Shown here piece by piece: positions 15,780 through 24,464 of a stretch of DNA of 64,000 bases. The notes beneath the pieces are model-generated. The model had not been told where the DNA came from and did no database searches. It saw only the letters and a list, made by a program, of their open reading frames with translations. Made by a program: the position numbers and the translations under genes. The stretch is from Mycolicibacterium sp. CH28 (lineage in GTDB: Bacteria > Actinomycetota > Actinomycetes > Mycobacteriales > Mycobacteriaceae), in assembly GCF_004745805.1 (NCBI RefSeq), contig NZ_SRLQ01000019.1, positions 3,064-67,063 of the forward strand, written 5' to 3'. Numbering within the stretch: the first letter of the stretch is position 1; the number at the start of each line of letters is the position of its first letter.

Positions 15780-16798
15780 CTCTGCAGCAACGATATTCGC
15801 TGCGCGTGCTGCAGGGTCGAGATGACAGCCAACGTCGATTCCGCGCCCTGATTGCGATTGACCCCGTCGGCGCACAATCCGTCGAATCCGGCGCCGGTCT
15901 CCGGATCCCACATGAGCTGTTCGGAGTCGTTGGCGCCCTCGAACCACGCGGCAGCGGCGCGGACGCCGTCGGGCCACATCGCGGCAGGGTCGACGGCGGC
16001 GGCGCGAGCGCAGGCGTCGGCCAGCGTCGAGACTTCGATCGGCTGCTGATCGAAGGCGGGACCGCGATCGCCCGGGTCTCTCCCGGACACCGGCGTCACG
16101 GACAGGTGATCGCCGGCGGTTTCGATGTCCAACAGCCAGGCCAGGAGGTCCAGGCCGCGCTGCCACAGTTTCGGCGCCTGCAGCGAGACTCCCGCCGCGA
16201 TGATCGCGTCGGCGAGTAGCGCGTTGGCGTAGCGCAGCCGGGGCTCGGGCCACGGCCACGCGGCATCACCGTTGGGTGTGGGCAGCGCAATGGCGTAGTC
16301 GGTAACGAGCTTGAGGGCGGCCGGATGGTCGGGGTGGGCCGTCAAGACCTCCGCCGCGCCCAGCACCGCGAAGGCCATCGCACGCGGCCAGCTCGAGCGC
16401 GCCTGCGCAGCCCGCTCGAACTGGACAAGAGCGGATTTGCGCACCCAGACGACGTCGCTGTGCGCGACTGCCGTTCCCAACCCCCAGATGCACCTACCCC
16501 AGCTGTCCTCAAGGCTGGGCTGGTCCTCCCATTTGCCTGCGGCATCCATTCGGTTGCGGCACGAACCGGTGAGGGCCTGAGCCTCGCCCAGGAACCGCAG
16601 GGCAACTCCGGCGAGGTGGTTCACCGGTCCCGAGGAATCCGGCTGGCGGGTGGTGACGACCAGCACGCGGGCCATGTCGTCAGTGCAGTACCCGTGCTCG
16701 GGTCGCGGTTCGTCGAGGCAGGCGTGCTCGAAAGTTCCGCGGTGATCGGTCATCCGTAGCAGATGGTCGAAGACCGGCGCCGAGACGTCGCCGCTCAC
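15776..16798 (-). CDS. Alpha-barrel protein of the GT4-GH130 operon
   Basis: The 340-residue protein is probably an (alpha/alpha)-barrel, with repeated Trp/Gly-rich helical segments (WPRAMAFAVLGAAEVL, WPDGVRAAAAWFEGAND, NQGAESTLAVISTLQHA). I chose the GTG at 16798, which overlaps the glycosyltransferase stop in GTGA, over a longer frame. The conserved GRCIWGLG and NRNQGAEST motifs are those of proteins that habitually sit between a GT4 and GH130. Activity is not established; it may bind or cleave the glycan made by the neighbouring enzyme. Confidence 0.7.
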   Translation of the reverse strand: MSGDVSAPVFDHLLRMTDHRGTFEHACLDEPRPEHGYCTDDMARVLVVTTRQPDSSGPVNHLAGVALRFLGEAQALTGSCRNRMDAAGKWEDQPSLEDSWGRCIWGLGTAVAHSDVVWVRKSALVQFERAAQARSSWPRAMAFAVLGAAEVLTAHPDHPAALKLVTDYAIALPTPNGDAAWPWPEPRLRYANALLADAIIAAGVSLQAPKLWQRGLDLLAWLLDIETAGDHLSVTPVSGRDPGDRGPAFDQQPIEVSTLADACARAAAVDPAAMWPDGVRAAAAWFEGANDSEQLMWDPETGAGFDGLCADGVNRNQGAESTLAVISTLQHAQRISLLQR

Positions 16799-17970
16799 AC
16801 CAACGCCGATCTGGTGACACAAAGGCGTCGGGCAAGGACAAGGTAATCCTTGGCTACCACCGGCCAAGCCATCGTGGGCCCCAAGAGGCGTGCCCGTGCC
16901 GCCATGTTTCCGGCCAAACGCGGTTGCGTCAGGACCAGATGCAGGGCGGATCGCAGCGCATCGGTATCACCGTGCGGCACAACGATGCCGGTTCCGTCAC
17001 CAAGCAGCTCGACGGCATGCGGGAATGCGGTCGCCACTACTGGACGTCCATTGGCAATGGCATCGACCAATACACCTGAGGTGACCTGCTCGGTGGAGTC
17101 ATACGGCAAGACCACCACCGCCGCGGACTGGACCAGCGCGCTGAGCGAGCGGCTGTCACGGTAGGTCGCATCGAAGCTCACCGAGTCGCCGACACCACGC
17201 AGTTTCGCCCGTTCCTGAAGTGCGCCTCGGTAGGCGTCGCCGTCGGCGGCGAGCACCTTCGGGTGAGTGCGGCCGGCAATCAGATACCGCGGGCGCCCCG
17301 GCAGGTCGTGGAGCGAGTCCATCGCGTCGATGACGCGCTCGATTCCCTTGCCCGGTCCCAACAGGCCCCAGGTCAAGACGGTCGGACGACCGGAGCGCTT
17401 CACCTGAACGTTGCCCGCCACGGCCGCCCCGTGCGGGATGATCGAGATCTTTCGGCGGTCGACGTCGTAGCCCTCGGAGAGCCGCGTATGTGCTGCCGCG
17501 CTCATCACCACGACCTGATCAGCCAGGCCAGCGATCGTCTCCAGAACCCAACGTTGTTGCGGTGTCGGGTTTTTGAGGACGGTGTGGGCAACGACAATCG
17601 AGGGAATCCGAAGCCCGCGAAGGATATCGATGACTTCATCACCGTCGGTCCCACCGTAGATCCCGTACTCGTGTTGAATGACGGCGACCTCGGATTGATT
17701 GAGCAGTTCGGCACTAGCCGCCACCGATGCCGGCGAGCCGTTGACCAGCTCTCCGATCAGATGCGCGTCGTCGCTGGGTGACCCATCGGCGATCCGAACC
17801 ACCGAAACCTCGGAACCGTTCGCCCGCAGTCCTTGAGACAGTGCGGCGCTGAAGGTCGCCAGCCCGCAGGCCGTCGGCGGATAGGTGCTGAGGATGCCGA
17901 TGCTCGGTACGCCGGAAACGCTCCGATAGGCAACGGCAGGCAGCGATGGAAGGACAGAAAGAAATTTCAA
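16795..17970 (-). CDS. Family 4 glycosyltransferase
   Basis: The 391-residue GT-B enzyme has an acceptor domain with STYPPTACGLATFSAAL and IQHEYGIYGG. Its donor-sugar domain has TWGLLGPGKGIERVIDAM and the terminal nucleotide-sugar motif EQVTSGVLVDAIANGRPVV. It is the first gene of a three-gene operon with 4-nt overlaps. It probably transfers mannose, given the GH130 partner, but this is inferred. Confidence 0.85.
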   Translation of the reverse strand: MKFLSVLPSLPAVAYRSVSGVPSIGILSTYPPTACGLATFSAALSQGLRANGSEVSVVRIADGSPSDDAHLIGELVNGSPASVAASAELLNQSEVAVIQHEYGIYGGTDGDEVIDILRGLRIPSIVVAHTVLKNPTPQQRWVLETIAGLADQVVVMSAAAHTRLSEGYDVDRRKISIIPHGAAVAGNVQVKRSGRPTVLTWGLLGPGKGIERVIDAMDSLHDLPGRPRYLIAGRTHPKVLAADGDAYRGALQERAKLRGVGDSVSFDATYRDSRSLSALVQSAAVVVLPYDSTEQVTSGVLVDAIANGRPVVATAFPHAVELLGDGTGIVVPHGDTDALRSALHLVLTQPRLAGNMAARARLLGPTMAWPVVAKDYLVLARRLCVTRSALV

Positions 17971-18085
17971 GGTGATCCCGCCTGGCGGTTGTCACCGACG
18001 TGCCCGGCGTGAGCGAATGCTCGGCAAGTTCAGCGGCGGACGGCTGACTTATCCCGGACTGGCTGGATTTCCAACACCCTCAACG

Positions 18086-18856
18086 TTACACCGCAGGCCC
18101 TGGTGACGTGCGGGCGCGGGCGCGACGCACCGCCTCGTCGACGAGGCTCTGGGCCACCTCCACCAACTTGCGTTGTTCGCTTTGACTGATCGCCCGCAGA
18201 TGCTCGAGCGCGTCCTCGGCGCTGAGCCCGGTGCGTCCCCGGATCAGGCCCACTGCTTGATCGACCACCGGCCTGGTCAGGAGCGCGGCCTGCAGTCGCT
18301 CGGTCAGAACTTGGGCGTGTGCGAGAACCTGCGCATTGTGCACGGCGACAGCGGCCGGGGTGGTGAACAGCTCAGCGAGATCCGCGGAATGCGGGTCGAA
18401 GGCATCTTTACCGTGGGCATAGACACTGATCGCACCGACGACTTGATCGGCCACCACCAGTGGCAACGCGAGCACGCTGTGCACACCGAGTCGGCCGACC
18501 CGCGGACCGAATCGAGGCCACCGCTTGTCGCCCCCCAATGACCCGGACTGCACCGCGGTGCGCTCCCGCACCGCGGTGAAGGCGGGTCCTTCCCGCAGGG
18601 TTACGTATTGGATCCGGTCGCATTGCGCCGCCAAGGCCGCACCGGACGATGACGACGCCACGACATCACCTGGCTGGCCGGACCGGAACAGCGCTACCCC
18701 GACACCGTCTGCGCCCGGGATCGCGCGCACCGCGGCACCCGCGATATCGGCGAGCGATTCGGGCAGCGAACGGCGGCCGGCGACCAAACCCGCGAGTTCG
18801 CCGATACCGGCACGCAAGTTGGCGTCGTCCTCACCGAGTTGGGTGAATTCCCCCAT
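18086..18856 (-). CDS. GAF-ANTAR regulator 1
   Basis: The 256-residue protein has an N-terminal GAF sensory domain (about 30-170, LGVHSVLALPLVV) and a C-terminal ANTAR domain (about 185-245, LLTRPVVDQAVGLIRGRTGLSAEDALEHLR). ANTAR domains bind paired RNA hairpins and act as antiterminators. The start at MGEFTQLG is chosen, with an AGG upstream. The GAF ligand is unknown. It is one of four GAF-ANTAR genes in 9 kb. Confidence 0.85.
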   Translation of the reverse strand: MGEFTQLGEDDANLRAGIGELAGLVAGRRSLPESLADIAGAAVRAIPGADGVGVALFRSGQPGDVVASSSSGAALAAQCDRIQYVTLREGPAFTAVRERTAVQSGSLGGDKRWPRFGPRVGRLGVHSVLALPLVVADQVVGAISVYAHGKDAFDPHSADLAELFTTPAAVAVHNAQVLAHAQVLTERLQAALLTRPVVDQAVGLIRGRTGLSAEDALEHLRAISQSEQRKLVEVAQSLVDEAVRRARARTSPGPAV

Positions 18857-19034
18857 CCAGGACCTGCACTCACATTCATTCCTGCGCTGACGACGGGGCC
18901 GAAGCATGACCGGCGCCCGGATCTCTTCACTGTATTCGACTCGGGATCTCGCGAGCGAAGCATCCTGGCGGTGATTCCCGCGTACAGTCGCTCGTACCGG
19001 GACCGATCGCAGGCCCCCAATCGAAGGGCCGCAT

Positions 19035-19166
19035 GTGTCCGACAAATCTCCTCGCCAGGCTATGGCGAAGAAGTCCGGTAAGTCGTTGAAAGAGAAGCGC
19101 GCTGACAAGCGCGCCAAGTCCGACTCCTCGACGAACGACAATATCTTCAATCCCAAGGGCCGCTGA
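19035..19166 (+). CDS. Small basic protein (MSDKSPRQ family), copy 2
   Basis: The 43-residue protein starts at GTG (preceded by GAAGG) and reads MSDKSPRQAMAKKSGKSLKE, then KRADKRAK, ending in NIFNPKGR. It is a close paralogue of the product at 10359. Basic and soluble; function unknown. It sits alone between a GAF-ANTAR gene and the transporter. Confidence 0.75.
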   Translation: MSDKSPRQAMAKKSGKSLKEKRADKRAKSDSSTNDNIFNPKGR

Positions 19167-19342
19167 GCGACCTCAATTCCTTTGGCGAACAACGACTTCG
19201 CCGCCGGCTATATTGGCCGGGCTGCACGGCCGCGGGCGGGAGCCTGTCATGGCGCCAGCAGAATACCGCTCATCGGTCGGCTGGAAACAGCCCCCCGGAC
19301 CTGCTGGCCACCGACCCTAACAGCAAGTTCTGGGCGCTCGTA

Positions 19343-19360
19343 GTCCCCTAATTGGGGGAC
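19343..19360. promoter_or_regulatory. GTCCCC-N6-GGGGAC inverted repeat
   Basis: Perfect 6-bp arms flank an AATT-centred spacer, 72 bp upstream of the MHS transporter start. It resembles the CCCC/GGGG repeat at 895-912. Probable regulator site; regulator unknown. The surrounding 265 bp from 19167 holds no gene I can support. Confidence 0.4.
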
Positions 19361-19431
19361 AACGCGCTCAACCACAAAGTTCCGCCACCCAGCGGATACC
19401 CGTGATCGTTGTCACTGGTGACGATTGCCCC

Positions 19432-20784
19432 ATGGAAAACCGCCAGGGAACCCGCGCCACACTGCGCCGGGTCGCGCTCGCCAGCTACGTCGGCTCGGCG
19501 ATCGAGTTCTACGACTTCTTCATCTACGGGACAGCCGCGGCACTGGTCTTTCCCATCGTGTTCTTCCCGCACCTGAGCCCGCTGATGGCCAGCATCGCGT
19601 CGCTGGGCACCTTCGCGGCTGCCTTCCTGTCCCGGCCGATCGGCGCTGCCGTCTTCGGTCACTTCGGTGATCGCATCGGGCGCAAGAACGCGCTCGTCGT
19701 CACCTTGGTGATCATGGGCGTATCCAGCATCGGCGTCGGGCTCATCCCCAGCACCGAGACGATCGGGGTGGCCGCGCCGCTGCTGCTGATCACCATGCGG
19801 CTGCTGCAGGGTTTCGCGGTCGGCGGCGAATGGGCGGGCGCGGCACTGATGAGTGCCGAGCAGGCCCCGCACGGCAAGCGCGGTTACTACTGCATGTTCA
19901 CCCAGCTGGGCCTCGGCACGGCGCTGGTGCTGGGCAATCTGGTGTTCCTCGGCGTGCACGGAGCTTTCGGTGCCGCGAGTTCGGCTTTCCTGCAATGGGG
20001 TTGGCGGATCCCGTTCCTGTTCAGCGCCGTGCTGCTCGCGGTTGCGCTCTACGTCCGGCTGCACGTCCAGGAGAGCCCGGTGTTCGCCGAGGCCGCCAGG
20101 GCGGGCCATACCGGCGTCCCGATCGCCGAGGCGATGCGCCATCAGGGCCGCGAGGTGGTGCTGGCGGCCGGCGCGGTGGTCGCCATGTTCATGCTGGCCT
20201 TCCAGGTAGGCACGTACTTTCCCAACTACGCCGCCACCCACCTGCACTACTCCGAGGACCTGATCCTGCTCGTCGGGGTGCTCGGCGGGCTGTGCTCAAT
20301 CGCGACCGTCGCCGCTTCGGCCACGCTCAGCGACACCTACGGGCGCCGGCCCATGCTGGCGCTGGGGTCCGGATTGGCGCTGCCGTGGACCCTGGTCGTC
20401 TTCCCGCTGATCCAATCCGGTGACCCGGTGCGCTACGCGGTGGCCATCGTCGGCACCTACGCCGTCATCGGAATCATGATGGGGCCGTTGGCCGCCTTCA
20501 TCCCGGAGATCTTCGCCACCCGCTACCGTTACACCGGCGCAGGATTGTCCTACAACCTCGGCGGCATCCTGGGCGGCGCCCTGCCGCCGGTGCTGTCACC
20601 GATGCTGCTGGCGTCCTACGGCAGCTGGTCGATCACGGCGATGATGGCCGGCTTCACGGTGGTGAGTCTGGTCAGTGTCCTGCTGCTGACCGAGACAGCT
20701 GGGCGCGGGCTCGGGGGCGTGCAGACCACGGCCCCATGCCTTGCGGTACTGGCGCGCAACACCGTTGGCTCCGTCGTCTCCTAG
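19432..20784 (+). CDS. MFS transporter, metabolite:H+ symporter type
   Basis: The 450-residue protein has 12 predicted membrane helices. Its N-terminal ASYVGSAIEFYDFFIYGTAAAL is the signature of the MHS (ProP/ShiA/KgtP) branch. The loop 2-3 motif GHFGDRIGRKN and RLLQGFAVGGEWAGA are intact. Substrates in this branch are small organic acids, osmolytes or shikimate; the actual one is unknown. The final 30 residues are poorly conserved in character. Its stop overlaps the convergent gene by 4 nt. Confidence 0.88.
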   Translation: MENRQGTRATLRRVALASYVGSAIEFYDFFIYGTAAALVFPIVFFPHLSPLMASIASLGTFAAAFLSRPIGAAVFGHFGDRIGRKNALVVTLVIMGVSSIGVGLIPSTETIGVAAPLLLITMRLLQGFAVGGEWAGAALMSAEQAPHGKRGYYCMFTQLGLGTALVLGNLVFLGVHGAFGAASSAFLQWGWRIPFLFSAVLLAVALYVRLHVQESPVFAEAARAGHTGVPIAEAMRHQGREVVLAAGAVVAMFMLAFQVGTYFPNYAATHLHYSEDLILLVGVLGGLCSIATVAASATLSDTYGRRPMLALGSGLALPWTLVVFPLIQSGDPVRYAVAIVGTYAVIGIMMGPLAAFIPEIFATRYRYTGAGLSYNLGGILGGALPPVLSPMLLASYGSWSITAMMAGFTVVSLVSVLLLTETAGRGLGGVQTTAPCLAVLARNTVGSVVS

Positions 20785-21974
20785 CCGCGCTCCGAAGCCA
20801 CGACATCGGCTGCATTGCACCGTCCCCGGTGGTGCAGTTCGATGTCGTCGGCGAAGGTGCGCAGCGCGCTGCGCACCATCCGCGCGGTTCCATCGGGGTG
20901 CCGGCACGATCCGCGACCGTCGACCAGCCGTGTGATACGCCGAATCTCTTTCACCAGAGGATCATTGGCGCGACCATAGGCCAGTTCATCGAGCAGCTCA
21001 GCTAGGCGCGGCAGGCCGTTGCGGCACGGGCCACACTGGCGGGCGCTCTCGCCGGCCAGGTATCCGGCAATCTCGGCGGTGCGGGCCAACCCGCATTCGG
21101 TCGTGCCCAGCGCATGGATGATTCCGGCACCCGGACTGGCACCCAGCGACTTCATCCCCATCCGCGAGAGCCGTGTCCCGGCGAATGTTCCAGCTGGGAG
21201 CCAACTTCCGTGGTAACCACCGACGAGGACAGCGGGCACCGCGCGGGGATCGAGCAGGTCGGCGAGCAAGGTGCCGGTGGGAATCTCGGCCACCCCCTGG
21301 TTGTCCACCGCCCCGGAGATCGTGACCAGCATGGTGCCCGGGTCATCGTGATCTCCCACCGAAGCGAACCATTCCGGTCCGAACCGGGCGATCAGCGCGA
21401 TGTGGGCCAGCGTCTCGACGTTGTTCACCAGGGTAGGACGTCCCCGCACTCCGGAGACGGCGGTGAGAACGATCCGATCGCGAGGCAGCGCCGGTCCGCC
21501 TTCGATGTGGCGGACCACCGCGGACTCCTCGCCCGCGACGAACCTGTCCGGGGCCTCGATGACGGCGACGTTGTGCGGATCGAGCCCCGCCGCCCGCCGT
21601 TCGTCGAGGGCGGCGCGCACCGGGGCGAGCGCGTCGGCGTGCACGTACAGATATGCCGCGTTGGCACCGATCGCCGCGGCGGCGGCGTCGAGCCCGTCGA
21701 GCACCAGGTGCGGCGCCCGGCTCAGCAGTAGCGCGTCCTTGCGGCTCAACGGCTCTCCCTCGGCACCGTTGCCGACGACGACCGGCTTGTCGCCGGTGAC
21801 CGTGGCGATCTTGCGGCCGGTGGGGAAGCCCGCGCCGCCGCGCCCCGACAGCCGGGCTTGATTGAGCGACGAAATCAGTTGCGCCCCATTGATATCGGGC
21901 ATGGATCCGAAGTGCTCATGATGCTCGACGAGGGACGGCCCGCGGGCAGCGAGCAGCCTGGGTGCGCTAGGCAT
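20781..21974 (-). CDS. NuoF-like flavin/iron-sulfur oxidoreductase
   Basis: The 397-residue protein carries the NADH-binding/FMN domain of complex I subunit F (SGRGGAGFPTGRK, GAEGEPLSRKDALLL) and a C-terminal cluster region. Where NuoF has C-G-x-C-x-P-C, this protein has ARQCGPCRNG, so the first cysteine is Ala. Only three candidate cluster ligands remain, with the last at GRGSCRHPDG. Either the cluster is lost or it is ligated differently. Its start overlaps the ferric-reductase-like gene by 8 nt. It probably passes electrons from NAD(P)H to that membrane partner. Confidence 0.8.
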   Translation of the reverse strand: MPSAPRLLAARGPSLVEHHEHFGSMPDINGAQLISSLNQARLSGRGGAGFPTGRKIATVTGDKPVVVGNGAEGEPLSRKDALLLSRAPHLVLDGLDAAAAAIGANAAYLYVHADALAPVRAALDERRAAGLDPHNVAVIEAPDRFVAGEESAVVRHIEGGPALPRDRIVLTAVSGVRGRPTLVNNVETLAHIALIARFGPEWFASVGDHDDPGTMLVTISGAVDNQGVAEIPTGTLLADLLDPRAVPAVLVGGYHGSWLPAGTFAGTRLSRMGMKSLGASPGAGIIHALGTTECGLARTAEIAGYLAGESARQCGPCRNGLPRLAELLDELAYGRANDPLVKEIRRITRLVDGRGSCRHPDGTARMVRSALRTFADDIELHHRGRCNAADVVASERG

Positions 21975-22509
21975 CGGCGTACTCACTGAAGTTGGAGCGC
22001 AGTCGCCACACCAGGGCGACAGCCACCAGCAGCGCACAGCACCCGGCGAACGCCAGGAACCAGACCCTGCCGGTATCTGTGCCGTTGCCCAGGGCGTGGG
22101 CCATCGCGATGGGCCACAACGCGTAGGTCGCCCAGTGCACGACGCGAAAGACACGCAAGCCGAGCCGCGCACGTAGCAGGCCCGTAACCACCACCACGAC
22201 CAACACGTCGACGGCCACCGTGCCCAGGCCCTGCCAGAACGGCCGATAGGCGCCGAGGAACGGCACCACGAAGTCGATGAGCCGCAGCTTGGCGTAGGGG
22301 TCCAGAAACAGCAGGCCCATATGCAACGCCACCAGCAGTGTCGCCGCCAGGGCGACGAAGCGGTGGACGTCGGATACCGCGAACCGAGGCAGCACGACCA
22401 GGGGGCGCCCCGACCGGGTGACGATACCCAACGCCACTGACACGGTCATGAAGGCCAGCGCGACGACGCCGTTGCCGCGCCCGAGAGCCCACAACGCCTC
22501 GCTGGTCAT
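21967..22509 (-). CDS. Ferric-reductase-like transmembrane protein
   Basis: The 180-residue protein has about five membrane helices and paired histidines (VHRFVALAATLLVALHMGL; FRVVHWATYALWPIAMAHAL) that fit bis-heme ligation in the ferric-reductase-like fold. It has no FAD/NAD domain of its own; the NuoF-like gene downstream probably supplies that. It lies in an operon with overlapping stops and starts on both sides. Confidence 0.8.
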   Translation of the reverse strand: MTSEALWALGRGNGVVALAFMTVSVALGIVTRSGRPLVVLPRFAVSDVHRFVALAATLLVALHMGLLFLDPYAKLRLIDFVVPFLGAYRPFWQGLGTVAVDVLVVVVVTGLLRARLGLRVFRVVHWATYALWPIAMAHALGNGTDTGRVWFLAFAGCCALLVAVALVWRLRSNFSEYADA

Positions 22510-23009
22510 GAGCCGCGAGAAACGGTGACGTGGGGAGAAAAGTTGTTGCCACCCGACGAGCCACCCCCGGACGGGACGTGACTCTGGCGGATCGGGAAGG
22601 CCGGCTGGGACTTCGTCGCAGGCGCCGCGGCGGGCGCCTGCTCCTGCACCGTCGCCTTCGGGGTGTAGGTCTGCTTGGGCGTGTAGGTCGGGGTGTAGGT
22701 CTCGACCGGCGCCTGCGTCTCGACCGGAGCCTGCGTCTCAACCGGAGCCTGCGTCTCAACCGGCGCCTGGGTGACGACCGGTGCCGGCGCATCCACCGGT
22801 GGCGGCGGGAGTGGCGCCTCCGGGGCCGGCGGCAGGTTCAGGGCCGGATCGGAGATCGCGGTGTCGGCGGCGGGGATCGCCGCTGGTACGGGCTTGACCG
22901 TATCGGCGTAGGCAAGGGCGGAGACGCCGGCCACTCCTGCTATGCCGATCCCAGCCAACGCCCACGAGGTGAGGGCCGCGCGGCGAAATCCGGAACGAGG
23001 TGATTCCAT
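22506..23009 (-). CDS. Anchored Pro-rich repeat protein of the electron-transfer operon
   Basis: The 167-residue protein begins MESPRSGFRRAALTSWALAG, with a single N-terminal membrane anchor. The exported part is Pro/Ala-rich with four QAPVET repeats. The C-terminal tail SGGNNFSPHVTVSRGS resembles the ends of other members with this operon context and may be a redox or cofactor-attachment site. Its stop overlaps the ferric-reductase-like start (ATGA). An alternative start lies 21 nt upstream. Role unknown; probably a periplasmic partner. Confidence 0.65.
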   Translation of the reverse strand: MESPRSGFRRAALTSWALAGIGIAGVAGVSALAYADTVKPVPAAIPAADTAISDPALNLPPAPEAPLPPPPVDAPAPVVTQAPVETQAPVETQAPVETQAPVETYTPTYTPKQTYTPKATVQEQAPAAAPATKSQPAFPIRQSHVPSGGGSSGGNNFSPHVTVSRGS

Positions 23010-23164
23010 GCCGTCGATGGTGCCGACCATTTCTTTAAGGGCTCAAAGAACTGGATAGGCCCAGGCTATGGCGGCGTCTCCGGTCAGCCCAGATTGCCTT
23101 CGGCGTGGCGGGTGGTGACGAAAGACCCCGCCGCCCGCCGGTCACATCGTGACATTCTGGAGCC

Positions 23165-23611
23165 GTGAGCACCTGGGACGACATCACCGAGACCGGCGAC
23201 TACAGCGTCGAGGACGACAATCAGCTCCAGCCGGAGGACACGCTGGAAGACCGCGGCGTCGGCGACATCCTCGACGAGGGCATTTCGCCGCCCGAGCGGC
23301 CGTACGCCAAGACGGTCCTGGACCACCCCGGCCCGGAGACCCTCGACGAGCTGCTCGCCGAGGAAGAGCCCGATCCGCTCTCCAGACTGAACAACGTGCT
23401 CGACGAGCTGGATCAAGAACCATCGGACGACTCCGACTTTCGCGAGGACGACCAGGTCGGTCGGGTCCGGTCAGGTCGGCTGGTGGCCCCCGACGCAGGG
23501 TTCGGCGAGGACACCGACGCCGAGGCGTTTGCCACCGACGTCGGCATCGACGGCGGCGCGGCCTCAGCCGAGGAGGCCGCCATGCACGTCATTGACGGCG
23601 GCGAGAACTAA
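23165..23611 (+). CDS. DUF5709 family acidic protein
   Basis: The 148-residue, strongly acidic protein contains the DUF5709 signature (DEGISPPERPYAKT...TLDELLAEEEPD). The C-terminal third ends in an EEAAMHVID segment. It starts at GTG. Function unknown; the family is confined to actinobacteria. Confidence 0.85.
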   Translation: MSTWDDITETGDYSVEDDNQLQPEDTLEDRGVGDILDEGISPPERPYAKTVLDHPGPETLDELLAEEEPDPLSRLNNVLDELDQEPSDDSDFREDDQVGRVRSGRLVAPDAGFGEDTDAEAFATDVGIDGGAASAEEAAMHVIDGGEN

Positions 23612-23818
23612 GCAGCACTGCGCCGGCGGCAACAAATCGCCCGCGAGTCATCGACCGTAATGCCTTTCGCGCGGTACGGTCGACCCGGCTGACCCACCAG
23701 CTTCCCGGCAACGTCACGGTGGCGATCTGTAAGCCCCCACCGCAGCGGCAACCCGGCCCGACGTAAGCCGACCTGCAGTCCTGGCGCCTTGGTGCGCACG
23801 CAGCGGGGGGAGGCTTCC

Positions 23819-24415
23819 GTGAGCCAATTCACCGAGACGATGTTCCGAAACGCCCGGTGGAGCATGAACGGGATGATCACCGGCGAGCCCCACTCCCCGG
23901 TGAAACACACCTGGGCTGAGGTGCCCGCCCGCGGGGTCGGAGTGATCCAGGTCCGCGGCGAACCCGTCACGCCCGGCTACACGACCGTCGCGGGCTTCAT
24001 CTCGGCGCAGGACGACCAGGGCTGGTACGACACGGGCGATCTGGGCTACCTCACCGAGAACGACGAGATCGTCGTGTGCGGCCGGGTCAAGGAAGTCATC
24101 ATCATGGCCGGGCGCAACATCTATCCGACCGACATCGAGCGCGCCGCCGCCCGCGTCGACGGCGTCCGACCGGGCTGCGCGGTGGCCGTCCGCCTCGACT
24201 CCGGCCATTCCCGCGAGTCATTCGCCGTGGCAGTGGAATCCAAGGCTTTCGACAACCACGACGAAGTGCGCCGAATAGAGCGCCAAGTCATTCACGAGGT
24301 CGTTGTCGAGGTCGATGTCCGGCCACGCAGCGTGGTGGTCCTCGCACCGGGGACCATCCCGAAAACGCCATCGGGCAAACTGCGGCGGGCACACGCTTTG
24401 AGCTTGGTCAGCTGA
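23819..24415 (+). pseudogene. Fatty-acyl-AMP ligase (FadD) with internal deletion
   Basis: The frame is intact from a GTG with a strong GGGGGGAGG site, but encodes only 198 residues instead of about 540. Residues 1-35 (MSQFTETMFRNAR...TGEPHSPVKHTWAEV) look like the N-terminus of a FadD enzyme. From about residue 36, GVGVIQVRGEPVTPGY, GWYDTGDLGYLTE and GRNIYPTDIERAAARVDG are the C-terminal half. The AMP-binding P-loop core is missing, with the junction near 23922. The final PKTPSGKLRRAHA lysine is present. Loss of about 340 residues makes activity unlikely; the in-frame product may still be made. Confidence 0.75.
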
Positions 24416-24464
24416 CCGCGCCGAGTACATTCATTGGTGAGTCAGTGGGTGGGGAGGACGGGTG

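Noticed and set aside
15780..16259. N-terminal extension of the GH130 frame
   Set aside because: The extra residues are out-of-frame translation of the upstream alpha-barrel gene; the ATGA overlap at 15776-15779 gives a better start.
19343..19360. DosR box
   Set aside because: The DosR consensus has GGGAC on the left and GTCCC on the right; here the half-sites are in the opposite order.
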